DNA of 59,950 bases from Parietichytrium sp. I65-24A (Eukaryota > Sar > Bigyra > Thraustochytrida > Thraustochytriidae), in NCBI GenBank assembly GCA_012862575.1, contig BLSF01000113.1, forward strand, positions 1 to 59,950, written 5' to 3'. Below the pieces are notes generated by a model that saw nothing but the letters and a program-made list of their open reading frames with translations, did not search any database and had not been told where the DNA came from. A program made the translations under genes and the position numbers. Shown in pieces: positions 44,520 through 55,811 of this stretch. Positions within the stretch are counted from its first letter, which is position 1, and each line of letters begins with the position of its first letter.

Positions 44520-45233
44520 TTACATTTGCAGCCACGCCATTGTGTTCGCGTCTATGAGGTGGAACAGATCTTTGCGGCCATGCTGCGTTGCAGCGTTTAC
44601 GGCAGCTCGAAGCACGACCTGTTGCTTGTGTTTGGGGGCTCTGATAAACTGATCTCTGAGCTTGGCCGCGACGGCGGCGTCCTTGGTCGCCTTTGGATGC
44701 ATCTCAATCAAGAACTGGACCATCCTTTCCTCGAGGTCAGATTCGGGCGACTCGGGTATTTTTCGCGCGTCGTTGGCCTTGGTGATGGCAACAACGGGGG
44801 CTTCCGGGGTGACGGGAACGGGGCTCACTTCGTGGCATTTGCGTCTGTTGCCCCCCATGCACTTTGAGTAGATGTAATTCGGCACCGACTTCTTCGCCTT
44901 TTTGGAAGATCTGCTGCGGCCGGCGGCGGCTTGTGGCTTGTTTGTGACTTGGACAGCCTCGCGTTTATTGGGCAGCTCGCTCGGCGCGCAAAGGCTGTTC
45001 ACACTCTCGCGCTCCATTGGCTCGGAAGCGCGGAACACGAAGCCGCGGCTCACGAGCTTGCGGCCGATCTCGCCAAAATAGGACGACGAAGACCCCACGC
45101 TGGAGGCGTCCTCGTCGACGGGGTCGACCTCCTGCTCTTCGATGTCGATAAACTGGCCCCACTCTCCTTCCATGTCGTCCGCGGACCCGAACATGGACGA
45201 GTAAAACGTGTTATCTCCAATTGATCTCGGCAT
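44520..45233 (-). CDS. hypothetical 237-residue protein, acidic N-terminal half and helical C terminus
   Basis: The ATG at 45233 is the first in the frame. The N-terminal 60 residues are acidic (DMEGEWGQFIDIEEQEVDPV), the centre has a basic patch (RSRSSKKAKKS, a possible nuclear signal), and the last 75 residues form probable helices (LEERMVQFLIEMHP, KLRDQFIRAPKHKQQVVLRA). The frame stays open upstream to 45464, and CTGCAG with a pyrimidine run near 45345-45370 could be a 3' splice site, so an extra 5' exon is possible. I do not recognise the family. Confidence 0.65.
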   Translation of the reverse strand: MPRSIGDNTFYSSMFGSADDMEGEWGQFIDIEEQEVDPVDEDASSVGSSSSYFGEIGRKLVSRGFVFRASEPMERESVNSLCAPSELPNKREAVQVTNKPQAAAGRSRSSKKAKKSVPNYIYSKCMGGNRRKCHEVSPVPVTPEAPVVAITKANDARKIPESPESDLEERMVQFLIEMHPKATKDAAVAAKLRDQFIRAPKHKQQVVLRAAVNAATQHGRKDLFHLIDANTMAWLQM

Positions 45234-46090
45234 TTCCGACTGCACCAACACCTGGCCAGGTCGCGCAAATGAGGACTGCTCGCCGGCTGGCAAACGAGTG
45301 AGTTGAACTGATTGATCCTTCCTTGGCTGCGCTTCCTCTGCAATTTCAGACTGCAGAACGGGACGGCAGAACAGAAAAGAGAGAGAAAAACGTTTGGTAC
45401 TCTGTACACTCTGTACTCCTGGTACGCTGTTTATCCACAGCAGCAAGCAGCAAGCAGCAAGCACGGAAACGCCAGCCAGCCAGCGCTCGTCGCCACGGTC
45501 ACTTTTGCGTGCGCGAGTGTGAGATGTGAGATGTGGAATGTGTGTTGTGAGATGTTGTGAGTGTGAGATGTGCGAGGTACGTGAGCGAAGAGTGTTCTGT
45601 TGTATGTCTAGTGCACCTGTCCAGAGAGATGCTCTGAGAGTGACGGAGGAAAGAAAGGGGGGAGAGAAGGAGGGAGGGAGGGAGGGAATAAGGGAGGGGG
45701 TCCTGGCCAGTTCGCTCGGTTCGATAATTCAACGTAAAATACGTAACCAGCAGCCCAATTTTTTTCCGCGATGACTCGACTGCCGAGGTCGTTTCTTCCA
45801 CAATGCTTATCTCCACAGTCCAGCCGTGCCAGCAGCCGTGCCAGAGGTGCCCAGCTCGCAGCTCTCTCGTATATATATATATTATAACAATAAGCAAACC
45901 GTGCCACCAACGAACGAATGCTCTTCCTTTCACTATTTACAATTCACAATTCATTTACAATGCACAGAAGGTATCAGACAGAGCAGAACGGACGCAAAGC
46001 GACAGTGAATTCTCAGTAAATTACTCAGTACGCAGATGCGTCGCGTCGCGTTCTGTCTTCTCTTCTGTCTTCTGAGACTTGTGATATCCA

Positions 46091-46091
46091 G

Positions 46092-46119
<28 letters not shown>
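46091..46119. repeat. (CT)n microsatellite
   Basis: About 14 CT units. Confidence 0.95.
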
Positions 46120-46122
<3 letters not shown>

Positions 46123-46466
46123 AGGAGTGTCAGGAGAGTCAGGAGTCTGCTTTTGCCAGCCAACGCCGAGATTGGACCGCTGCTGACGGACTCTCTCTCT
46201 CTCTCTGACTCACTTTCCACTCTTTTCCTGCAATTTGCATTAGGATAACAACGCTAGCTTCTCTACGTTCTTGATAAGCCACTGCTACTCGGTCTGTTTC
46301 TTTAGATATGTTGTAATGTAATTTGGAGTAATTAGCAGTAGATTGATGGAGTAACTGACTCGTGTGGTGTTAATTTGCGGTTAAGAATTTGATTAAACGG
46401 GGGCGCTGCTTCGCCAGTGTCCTGGTTATATGTTAGTTTATAGTACTGAATGGCTTGTTCATTTTC

Positions 46467-46490
46467 TGGTTGGTTGGTTGGTTGGTTGGT
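46467..46490. repeat. (GGTT)n microsatellite
   Basis: Six tandem tetranucleotide units. Confidence 0.95.
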
Positions 46491-47070
46491 TTGATTCGAA
46501 TCAAAAGAGAGGGATTCGTTCACTCCTTCACTCCTTCATACAAGCAAACAAACAGAAAAAGAGAAACATTCGAATCTCTTTTGCAACGTGGCGAAAACAG
46601 CGAATCGACAGCGTGCGTGGTGTGGAATGGTACTAGTACCGGTACCTCAGAGAGTCTAATCGCATCTATCTTTACAGCTAAGCGCCATATCAAGTGTGCT
46701 GTGATGCTCATTCACGAACGACTTACTATGCTTCTAATATCCATAAATATAGTAGTCCGATAGTCGCGATTCGTTTTGATGGTTGGTTAGGAGCAGGCTA
46801 CAGATTCAAATAGTTAGGTACTTAGGACTAAGATGCGATGGAGAGAGTCTTCCGGAGGAGTCGTCGCGGGAGGACGTAGGACTAGTATTCAATCCATTTG
46901 GGTATTAAAGACATTGCTGGACTCATCGACAGCGATGATGCGTTTCTCTTTTCTCGTCTCTTTCCTCCTCCTCCCCGTGTTCCCCTTCCTCCTCCCTTTT
47001 CCTCTTCCTTTCCCGGTCTTTCAGTGGTCGGCGTTTTAAAGACTTATGGGACTGGCGTAGTCGCTGGGTA

Positions 47071-47265
47071 ATGCTCTCCCTACAGGTGGCAGCTCTGGTG
47101 CGGGGGATGCCTGACGCAGCTGCTATGGTTTACGATGGGTGGTCCTATGACTCGCGTGGATGCGAAAAAGGGTGCACAGATCATCGCACATCGTGCAAAT
47201 CTTTCGACGTCGATGTTAAGTCCCTTTTTCATTTTTTATTTCCGATTTCTTGTAGATTAATTTAA
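47071..47265 (+). pseudogene. possible decayed hAT-type transposase fragment
   Basis: The stretch VRGMPDAAAMVYDGWSYDSRG resembles the conserved start of hAT transposase catalytic regions, where a pattern like F-x-x-x-x-D-G-W-(T/S) is common. The frame is short, lacks an ATG that fits, and no further domain or terminal repeat is visible. The match is weak. Confidence 0.2.
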
Positions 47266-48999
47266 TTCTTGAGCACATTCTTCATCGCCTGCGCGGGAAA
47301 TAGACCTCAAAATTCTCGATCGGATCCAGTGGTTTTGCAGTTGATTCTTTGAATTTTGGATTATTTCTAACATTTTGAAATGGAAATGATTTGGCACGAA
47401 GACTCTGAAGAGAGCAACTCACCTGCTCGTCTCTCTTAACTCTGAGCTCTTTTGTACACCCCTCAGAAACCAGAAACAGGGCGGCTGCCAAGTTCGATTC
47501 AACAGCAAACATCAATGCGTCAATGATCGTCAGGAGCTTCTGCAAGGTCAACAACGTTAACAAAATCAAAATCTTACACAACACAATTAAAAAAAACTGT
47601 CAAAAAATCACACTGATTGACGGGAAACGTTCCTGTCTCATCTTTGCGGGGGGAGATACGGGAGAAGGAAGAGGTCCTTGTAGTCCTCAGTACCTCGGAG
47701 AGTCTTCTCGAATCTCTTATCAGAGTTCAGTAGATTCGTGAGATGCACTTGCGCGGGATTCACGACATTCATTTGCTGATTCATTTAAGAGATTGACTGA
47801 GGCGTCCAATTGATTTCTTTTGATTGGTGGACAGGCAAGGGGCAAAAACGAAGCTCGTAAACGTGCATTGTTTGTTCAAGTTCAAACAGTTCAAACATAC
47901 ACAAGCCTTGAGAAGTCGCTGGGAACACGCGAAGAAGACCAATACATTCAAGATATCGATCCAATTGGTATTGCGCAAGGAGAGTGACGACGACGACTCA
48001 CAGGACCCACACAAGACAGCGAGGGCAAGCGTTTTAGCTAGTAGCTAGCTAGCTGTCCAAAAAATGAACGATGTGCATCAGCACATAAACAGCGAGATGA
48101 GTGGACATTTACGAGCAAGCGAATTGAATCTCCTGGCGTAACGTTGGAGCTTACGCGCGCGCAGTCTTGTCAGTTGCCACTTGGAAGTTGGAACTGCTGC
48201 GAAGAAGAATCTTAGTGCACCTGCGACATCCTGCGACGGTGAATGCACAACAAGGTTTCTGCTCAGGAGTTACCTGCAGCTAGAAGCCTGCCACTGACAT
48301 TTTGTGCTCCGGTTCCTGCTCTTCGGGATCGTTTAATATGGTCATCTGAGCGCTTTTGACGAGAACCCAGGAACAAAACTGTCCAGAACCCATCTCTCTC
48401 AGACTCCGAGCGCCCATGATCGCCCATGCAAGCCAAGATACTCCGAGACTTGCTAATGGATATTCAATTTAAACAGTAGCAGTCCCACCCGCCGTTCACT
48501 TCTTGAACGCCAGAGAAATCCGAGAGCCTCTTCCATCCGAGCTACTATAGTTAGAACTAAAACGGGGCCTAAATTGACTTCACATGCCAGCTGTGAATCT
48601 TGCACTGTGAACCCTTCCTTTCTCCTCACATGAAGTATTAGTGTTTACATTATCTGTGGCCTATCCCCGCTTCGACCAAGGAGATTCTCCTTATCGACAG
48701 TAGTCACTCTACTAAGACCCTCGCCGCGTTTCTTTTTCTTCGGGAGCCTCTGAGAAAGGAAAAGAGTTCGCAGAAGGCCGCTAGCCTTACCTAATCTGTC
48801 GATAGGCCACTGTCGCGTCAGATGGGGAAGGGGAAAGAGAAGGAGAGCCGGAAATTTCCAGGTCCCAAAAACAATGTGCGCACAGCGATCCCCTTCCTCC
48901 TCCCGGAAACTCGTGTCCCGTCATTCACCCGGACCCTATACGTTTGAGTAGTGGTGGGTAGGATGCTGAGCAGGCGTACGGTATCGGTAGTACTGTATC

Positions 49000-49302
49000 A
49001 TGGTATTAGACGAAGATAGTGATGACAGTAATAGCTTAGGAAGAAGAGTCGCCCCGGAGATTCGCCTTCTCTTTTTCCGCTGGCTATACTTCACTGTCCT
49101 GCTTGAACAAAATATCCTCGTATACGACCCAGTAATATTATTCGAGTGCGAACCCAGGATGACACGTGGTCTGGTGCGCAGTCACTCTGAGGTGCACACC
49201 ATTGACATGCGGAAGGCCAAACGTTGCGGGAGAAAGCAGAATTCAGAAGAAGGCCTTCTCGCAATCGCGTCATCCGTAAGAGCCAAATATATTCTGGCAT
49301 AG
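49000..49302 (+). CDS. weak ORF, 100 residues
   Basis: ATG at 49000, acidic start (LDEDSDDSNS), a hydrophobic stretch (about 25-45) and a basic end. No family recognised; an isolated ORF of this length can arise by chance. Confidence 0.2.
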   Translation: MVLDEDSDDSNSLGRRVAPEIRLLFFRWLYFTVLLEQNILVYDPVILFECEPRMTRGLVRSHSEVHTIDMRKAKRCGRKQNSEEGLLAIASSVRAKYILA

Positions 49303-51789
49303 TACTTCAGTAGCGGTGAACAACTCGTTTTTGTGGCATGGCCGAGTGACCAACCAGCATCTCTAGTGCTCTACTAACAAGAGAACCGATTGGTTCTCGA
49401 AATTGCTCTAACTTATTTAAAAATGAAAACACCATCATTTACAACAATCTCGACTCTGTTGACAGTTAATTTGATTTGACACTGTGAATACAGTTTAGAA
49501 CTGTACGTGCTCGTACACGTACGTGTGCAAGGAAACAACGGAGGGATGAACACGTTGTGAGTCACGAGCTTTGAGCTTTGTGTCCACGGCAAACACCGGC
49601 TGGTCCTAGTGGAAGACCTGTGCATGGCGGTAGGATGCTGTGCAAACACCGAAAGTGTTAACTGCTGACGACAACAGTGCAAGGAGCGCGAAGAGGTTGA
49701 TAGATTTGACGGCAAGCCACAAATCTAACTCCAACCTCCGGCCACGCGTCAACTTTATTTACTTTTTAAATTGCATTCTTCTCATTCTTCTCCTCATTCT
49801 TCTCATTCTATAATTTTTTAAAATTAAAATGAGACAAGAATGACGTGACGGACGAGCGTTTTATCTCATTGCCAGTCAGTTCACGCGCGCGGCAGCCATC
49901 CCCCATTATGTACGCGAATGCGCGCTCGGAGGATTCGGAAGAGCGAAAGTAGAAGCGGACGCATCACCACGTTCCAGGCAGTGCGAAGACTCTACCGATA
50001 CTAATCTAGTTCTTGATTGAAAACTGAAAGATGAAAAATGAATCATACCAAGTTGCACACTTGCACTTGCGAGTCGAGGCGATGACGATTTGCGCGGAAT
50101 GAGTGGCCGCCATTACTTCCGAAAATCATGATCCCGGCGTGTCACAGTGGTATGTATGCATGTGATTCTAATGCCGGCCGGCGCGTTCTCGGCCGACGCG
50201 CACTCCATAATCCATAGTCCATAATCCAGAATTCCAGAACTCAGAACTCAGCAGCGCCTGTCTTTTGCACTTTACTGCAAATTGAACGCGGAATCAAATA
50301 AGGGCGAAAGAATGCAAGAGCTATCTCGCGCGCTGTTCTGTTGTTCTTGACATTGAATTGCACAAATGAAATTGTCTTGAAATCAATCATAGTCATTCTT
50401 CATCACAACACATACGGAGCTGGGCGCCTCGCGTTCACCACAAATTGCCCGAGCTCTGAATCTCCATCAATTGATTGCTTGAAAGAGGAGTGCAATGGGG
50501 AAAGCTAGGCTATGCAAAGTTTTCGCTTGAAATATACGGTTTTCGCGACCTTCGTAAGAGCAAGGTCCAGACTTCCAGCGCTTGTTTGTCATCATAAACT
50601 TTCACAACAAACCAACGAACACGCAGACAAGCAAACAAATGAAACAAATGGTGCCAACTATTAAAGCATCACAAGCATCAAAAGTTCGTTTGCGAGCATG
50701 CCAAAGCGAATGAATGAATGAATCGCAAAACGCGAATATTAGGCTAGCGATCTAAAACGAAGCACATTTGTTCTCTACATTTGTAGATTTCGAAGATTAC
50801 AGCAGGAGGCTCCCTATAGGGCACGGAGAAACCAGGCAGGGGCTTCTTTGAAAATATAGTATCCAGACGTCCATGTGCGAAATTAGGCAACGAATACGAA
50901 TTATATCAGACAAATATACTTCGTATTGTGCGGCAACCCTAGCCACCAGCCACGCCACCCTAACCGAATCCGCCCTATCCCCTTTCCACCCAACAACAAA
51001 GCGAGAGGCAGCAAAGTGTCCGCGCACGTGTAACACCCGAATAGATAGAACCGTAAGTTTGTGAATCGCAGAGAGTGCATGCGCAGTTTGCAGTTTTCCG
51101 TAGCTATGGGGCAAGTGGCATACGGCGCCGAGGACTCGGGTCTTCCCACGCACGCACGCACAATGTCCACGCGCACACACACATAGAAAAGATATATGTA
51201 AACGCGAAGATACGCGTACAATTGCGAGAACGTGCGCGAGAAATCTTTGTGTGAATCTCGAGGTGCAGCCGAGAAAAGGGCGTCAGTGCGAGAGAGAGTG
51301 TGTCGTGTGCCTGAATGAAACTACTAGATACTAGAAGAGAGCGCAGCGACATGCATGTGCAAAGTATGGCGCTTGTGTTTCTATCTGTGTCTGGCATTAG
51401 GACCGTCGTATGGATATGCTGCATGCGGATGTGCTCGAACGTTCGGTTGTTTGTGTGCTTTTGTTGCTCCGTGCTGCGAACCAGCGCGATGACGATGACT
51501 GAAGAGAAGTGACTGACGTGAATGTGTGCATGTGTTTGCGACTACTCTTTGGTCGAAATTGCGACTGGAATGCGTACATCTTGTGGCGGTTGTTTTGTAT
51601 GCTGTGTCGTTGGAATTTGTATCGACTCGCCTGTAAATTTTCGGGTTGCTCATGTCTTACGACCAATTCCTCAACGTGGTTCGGGATTTGGCAAATTTAG
51701 CTTGCGCAAGAGGAGCGAGGATTTTGGACGTCACGGCGTCGGATAGAGCGAGCGAGCCAGTGAGTGAGGTTTATATAGTGCGAGGAAAA

Positions 51790-54039
51790 ATGAAGCTCTA
51801 CGCGTCAAAGAACAGCGGCGCAGGAGCCAAGGTGTTTGCCACCGCTTCCCTCTCTGGGGCAAAGCTGGATGTCGAGAAAGTGGGCAAGTCATTGCGCAAA
51901 GGTGTGTCCCCGACTGGTCGTCTTCCAGTCTTGCATGACGACAAAGGCAATGTCATTGCGTTCAGCGGCAACGCTGCCGCGCGCATGGTGGCCAGCCCTG
52001 AGCTCCTCTGCTCCGGAGACAACTTTTCGGCTGCTCAGGTGGAGCAGTGGGTGTGCTTTGCGCAGAGCTCGTTGGAGCATCTCGGCTTGGCCGCGTGCAC
52101 AGCCTCTGACCTCGTGAAGGATAAGACCCAGGCTGAGTCTGTTTCAAAGTCTGCTGCCTCAGATCTCGTTCAAGAGCTTCAAGTGGTCGAATCCGCTCTG
52201 AGCACTTGCACCTTCCTTGTCGGGGACAAGCTCAGCTTGGCAGATATCGCTGTTGCTGCCGCGATATTGGAGCCTCTGCGCTCCGCTCTGGAGCCAAAGG
52301 TTCGCAGCAGCAAGCTTGTGAATGTCACGCGCTGGTTCGAGACCGTCCGCAAGCAGGCAAAGTTTGACGAGTTTTTGGACGAGGCGTTCGAACTCTATGC
52401 TGGAGCTGGCGCAAGCGCGAAGAAGGGCAAGAAATCCGCAGGCGCCAGCAGTGGCCCTGTGGAAACCATTGCTTCCGCCAATGGACCAAAGAGCGCAGTC
52501 AACATCAAGACACTGTTTAAGCGCAGCAGGACGCGCATCGTAGATATTGTCCAGGCTCCAGGTGGCGGCAAGGACCTCATTGGCAAGGAGGTGTGCGTGT
52601 GTGGATGGGCCAGGACCATTCGCGAGCAGAACAAGGGCAAGCTCGCCTTCGTTGCCTTCTACGACGGTTCTTGCTTTGAAGAGCTTCAGGTGGTTTGCTC
52701 CGAAGAGGACACCGACGGCTTTGAGACACTCGCAAAGTGCGGGGGCACTGGATCGTCCCACCAGATCTACGGAACTATCGTGGAGTCGCCAGCCAAGGGA
52801 CAGGCAGTAGAGCTGAAGGCAACCAAGCTAGTTGTGTTGGGCAGCATTGACCAGGACGCTTACCCTTTGAAGAAGACCGGGAAGGGAAGCAAGGGGCACA
52901 GTATGGAGTTCTTGCGCGAGATTGCGCACCTCCGCCCGCGCACCAACTTGATTGGGGCTGTCGCTCGCGTTCGCAACGCATGTGCACACGCTGTGCACCA
53001 GTTTTTTAACGAACGAGGATTCCTGTACGTGCACACTCCGCTCATCACTGCGTCTGACTGTGAAGGCGCAGGTGAGATGTTTGCAGTGACCACCCTCCTC
53101 GGCGCCGCCCAGGCGAACAAGGGCCAGCTCCCAATTGTCGACGAGAAGACCGCCAAGGCGCACGCCAAGGATCCACACCCACCACAGGCAGGATCGATTG
53201 ACTACCGCGGCGACTTTTTCGGAAGGCCCGCTTTTCTCACCGTCAGTGGCCAGCTCAACGTGGAGACCTATGCCTGCGCACTCTCGGACGTATACACCTT
53301 TGGGCCAACCTTCCGCGCTGAAAACTCCAACACCTCGCGTCACCTTGCCGAGTTTTGGATGATTGAGCCAGAGTTTTGCTTCGGAACCCTCGAAGACGAT
53401 ATGAATCTCGCAGAGGACTTCCTCAAGTACATCACCAAGTACGTCATGGAGAACTGTGCCTCAGACCTCGCCTTCTTCGACAGCCGCGTGGAGCAGGGCT
53501 TGATTAAGCGCCTCGAGAATGTTCTTGAGAGCCCATTCCAGCGCCTCACCTACACCGAGGCAATTGAGATCCTCAACAAGCCTGAAAACCTCGAGGCTGG
53601 AAACTTTGAGGAGAAGCCTGACTGGGGGATCGATTTGGGTTCCGAGCACGAGCGCTTCCTTGCAGAGCGCATTTACCAAAAGCCTGTCATCCTCACCAAC
53701 TACCCTGCAGACATCAAGGCATTCTACATGAAGCAAAACCCGCTCGACAAGGAGGGTCGTCTCACGGTGCAGGCCATGGATATTCTTGTGCCTCGCATCG
53801 GAGAAGTTGTTGGAGGATCCGCTCGTGAGGATGACCTGGACAAGCTTCACCAGCGAATCAAGGATATGAACCTCAACCCAGAGGACTTTGAGTGGTACTG
53901 CGATCTTCGCAAGTACGGATCCGTGCCGCACGCTGGATTTGGCATGGGTTTTGAGCGCCTCATCATGTTTGTTACTGGTGTTCAGAACATTCGAGACACC
54001 ATCCCATTCCCTCGCCACCCAAATACCTGCAACTTTTAA
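51790..54039 (+). CDS. asparaginyl-tRNA synthetase with N-terminal GST-like domain
   Basis: A class IIb aminoacyl-tRNA synthetase that charges tRNA-Asn. From the ATG at 51790 it has 749 residues. Residues about 70-200 form a GST C-terminal-like domain ([20 protein letters not shown], a signature shared with EF1-gamma and several synthetases). A linker rich in Lys/Ala follows, then the OB-fold anticodon-binding domain (about 260-350, [20 protein letters not shown]), then the catalytic core with motif 2 [21 protein letters not shown] and motif 3 [20 protein letters not shown]. The AEFWMIEPE sequence and the C-terminal [11 protein letters not shown] fit AsnRS rather than AspRS. An in-frame ATG at 51652 could add 46 residues, perhaps for an organellar form, but its context is poor. 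The GST module probably docks it to a multi-synthetase or elongation complex. Confidence 0.95.
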   Translation: MKLYASKNSGAGAKVFATASLSGAKLDVEKVGKSLRKGVSPTGRLPVLHDDKGNVIAFSGNAAARMVASPELLCSGDNFSAAQVEQWVCFAQSSLEHLGLAACTASDLVKDKTQAESVSKSAASDLVQELQVVESALSTCTFLVGDKLSLADIAVAAAILEPLRSALEPKVRSSKLVNVTRWFETVRKQAKFDEFLDEAFELYAGAGASAKKGKKSAGASSGPVETIASANGPKSAVNIKTLFKRSRTRIVDIVQAPGGGKDLIGKEVCVCGWARTIREQNKGKLAFVAFYDGSCFEELQVVCSEEDTDGFETLAKCGGTGSSHQIYGTIVESPAKGQAVELKATKLVVLGSIDQDAYPLKKTGKGSKGHSMEFLREIAHLRPRTNLIGAVARVRNACAHAVHQFFNERGFLYVHTPLITASDCEGAGEMFAVTTLLGAAQANKGQLPIVDEKTAKAHAKDPHPPQAGSIDYRGDFFGRPAFLTVSGQLNVETYACALSDVYTFGPTFRAENSNTSRHLAEFWMIEPEFCFGTLEDDMNLAEDFLKYITKYVMENCASDLAFFDSRVEQGLIKRLENVLESPFQRLTYTEAIEILNKPENLEAGNFEEKPDWGIDLGSEHERFLAERIYQKPVILTNYPADIKAFYMKQNPLDKEGRLTVQAMDILVPRIGEVVGGSAREDDLDKLHQRIKDMNLNPEDFEWYCDLRKYGSVPHAGFGMGFERLIMFVTGVQNIRDTIPFPRHPNTCNF

Positions 54040-54356
54040 AAATATTTGACTGCGTAAACTTGTTCGACATGGTAGTGTGTCTGTGATCTCGCGCTACCAG
54101 TACCGCGTTCCCCAATGAAAAGAAACTAACAGTAAACGACTACAGAAAGAAGAAGAAAAAGAAGACACATTTCTCTCCACTTCCGTGCTCGCCCGTCAAC
54201 CAACAAGATTCTGGCCGAGAAATAATAAATGCCTTATTCTTTTTCTACCACATGTTAACAAAAAAAAGGGGGGGGGCTTCACAACAAACGAATATTGTGT
54301 TCGACGGAAGAGTCTGCGCGGTGCGAATATCAGACCCCGAGTTGGTCTGCGCCACC
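54040..54356. other. tail-to-tail gap, AsnRS / PA-domain gene
   Basis: 317 bases with an A-run followed by a G-run near 54258-54276. Presumably 3' UTRs. Confidence 0.5.
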
Positions 54357-55811
54357 TTAGCTTTCTGCCGACACCGCGAAGGTCCCCTTTAGCTCAGCAG
54401 CCATGTCCTCCTTGAGGTCCAGCTCATGAACGAAGGAATCCACGTACGCTTTCTCCAGCCCTGCTGGAAGAGAATCCCAGTATTTGAGCTTGGTTAGGTC
54501 TATCTTTGCTTCTTTCGCCTCCCCGATCTCCAGATCCGTGGGCTCAAACTTTGCAAAGATCTTTTCGTGCGTCTCAAACATGGACCAAATATGTTGTCCT
54601 GGTAGCTTGAAAACGATTGGCGCAGCAATCAACGAACCGCGTTCAAAGTCTACTGTGTGGGGGTCCAAGTTGCTTTGGTGAACACTCGGCAAAGAAATGT
54701 GCGCGTCCCCGCCGTTCACCACTAATACACCTGCGGCTCCAGCGTCGAGGGCATTACGAAGCTTCACGCTAAAAGCACATTCGCCTCGGGTTGCAATCAT
54801 GAACGATCCGGGCAGAATTGGCTCGCTCAGTGCGTCGCACGCTAGCTCGTTCCCGGGTTGGGGCCGAGACAGGGCGACAGAGTTGAACACCGGCACATAC
54901 GTTCCGTGGTATCCCACAAAGAAATCTGTGGTGAAGCGATCCTTGTCTTCGCCCATGGAGTCCAAAAGTTCTGGGTGAGGACTGACGTGTAAATTTCCCC
55001 CGCGAAAAGTCCGACTAAAGAGCTCAATCTCAGCTTGGTCATCCGAAGCACTCGGAGCACAGGTCCCGCAATCGTACAAGTCATACCCTTGGGCATCCTT
55101 GGAGTATTGCCCTTTGATCATCACTTTGGGGGTTTCCACGCTTTTGATGTGGTGCCGGAGTTGCATCCCCGCCCGGCGTCTAATCATGATACTGGAAATC
55201 TGCTTGTGCAAAGTGCCATTCTCTACCTTCATGTCGTTGTCTGGCATGGCGAACAGCGAGTGGTCGCTCTGATTTTCTAGGATCATTGCCTGCGCGCCGG
55301 CTCTGGCCAGATTCTGCGCTTTTGTGGCAAATGAGCACACCCCTCTGCTCACCAAGACGGCCTTGCCTTTTAGGGCCTTGGTGTTGACAATGCTGCACGC
55401 GTCAGCTGGTTCGGCGATCGCCACTTCCAAGGGCCCGCACGGGAAAGGCGTGCTAAACATGGAAGTGTAAAATTCGAGAGCCTCCACGGACCCGCCCACA
55501 TATACATGCCCCCAGCTCGACGGCGTGCCGGGCTACGAAAGCAACATCAATGCCACCAATCCGGACACACGACGCAACCCGAACGCCGCAGACAGACACA
55601 ACACATCACATTCCACGTCAGCAAACCACACCCAAGCCTCGAGCCAAACACCAAAGCTCCTCTCTCTCTCTCTCTCTCTCTGTCCCCAGCAACTCACCGC
55701 CGCATGGCACTGGCCCTCCACCGCGGTGCCAAAATTCCACTTCTTGGTCGACACCTTATCGCCCAGCGCACATTGCACGAGGCCCACAAAGGCCAGCACC
55801 TTGGTCTTCAT
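54357..55811 (-). CDS. secreted or luminal protein with two PA domains, two exons
   Basis: Exon 1 is 55811-55698 and exon 2 is 55532-54357; the 165-base intron has donor GTGAGT and acceptor TTCGTAG, phase 0, and carries a (CT)n tract on the plus strand. Exon 1 supplies the signal peptide (MKTKVLAFVGLVQCALG) missing from the long frame, which otherwise starts only at GTG. The 429-residue protein has two protease-associated domains, at about 70-180 (KGKAVLVSRGVCSFATKAQN, ARAGAQAMILEN) and 255-370 (ATRGECAFSVKLRNALDAGA, AAGVLVVNG). PA domains occur in vacuolar sorting receptors and secreted peptidases, but no peptidase domain is visible here. A cargo-binding or protein-interaction role in the secretory pathway is inference. 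Confidence 0.88.
55661..55682. repeat. (CT)n microsatellite in the PA-gene intron
   Basis: About 11 CT units on the plus strand, GA on the coding strand. Confidence 0.95.

Larger units (their letters stand above)
45234..51789. other. 6.6-kb head-to-head gap without a firm gene
   Basis: Contains microsatellites ((GGGA)n near 45665, (CT)n at 46091-46119, (GGTT)n at 46467-46490), a GTAC motif (46629-46646), a possible hAT transposase scrap (47071-47265), a weak ORF (49000-49302), a 12-bp palindrome (49515-49526) and a GAATTC-like repeat (50226-50251). The rest is unique sequence with frequent stops in all frames. Confidence 0.5.

Noticed and set aside
52159-52761. 200-codon minus frame opposite AsnRS
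   Set aside because: Antisense shadow of a strongly conserved coding sequence.
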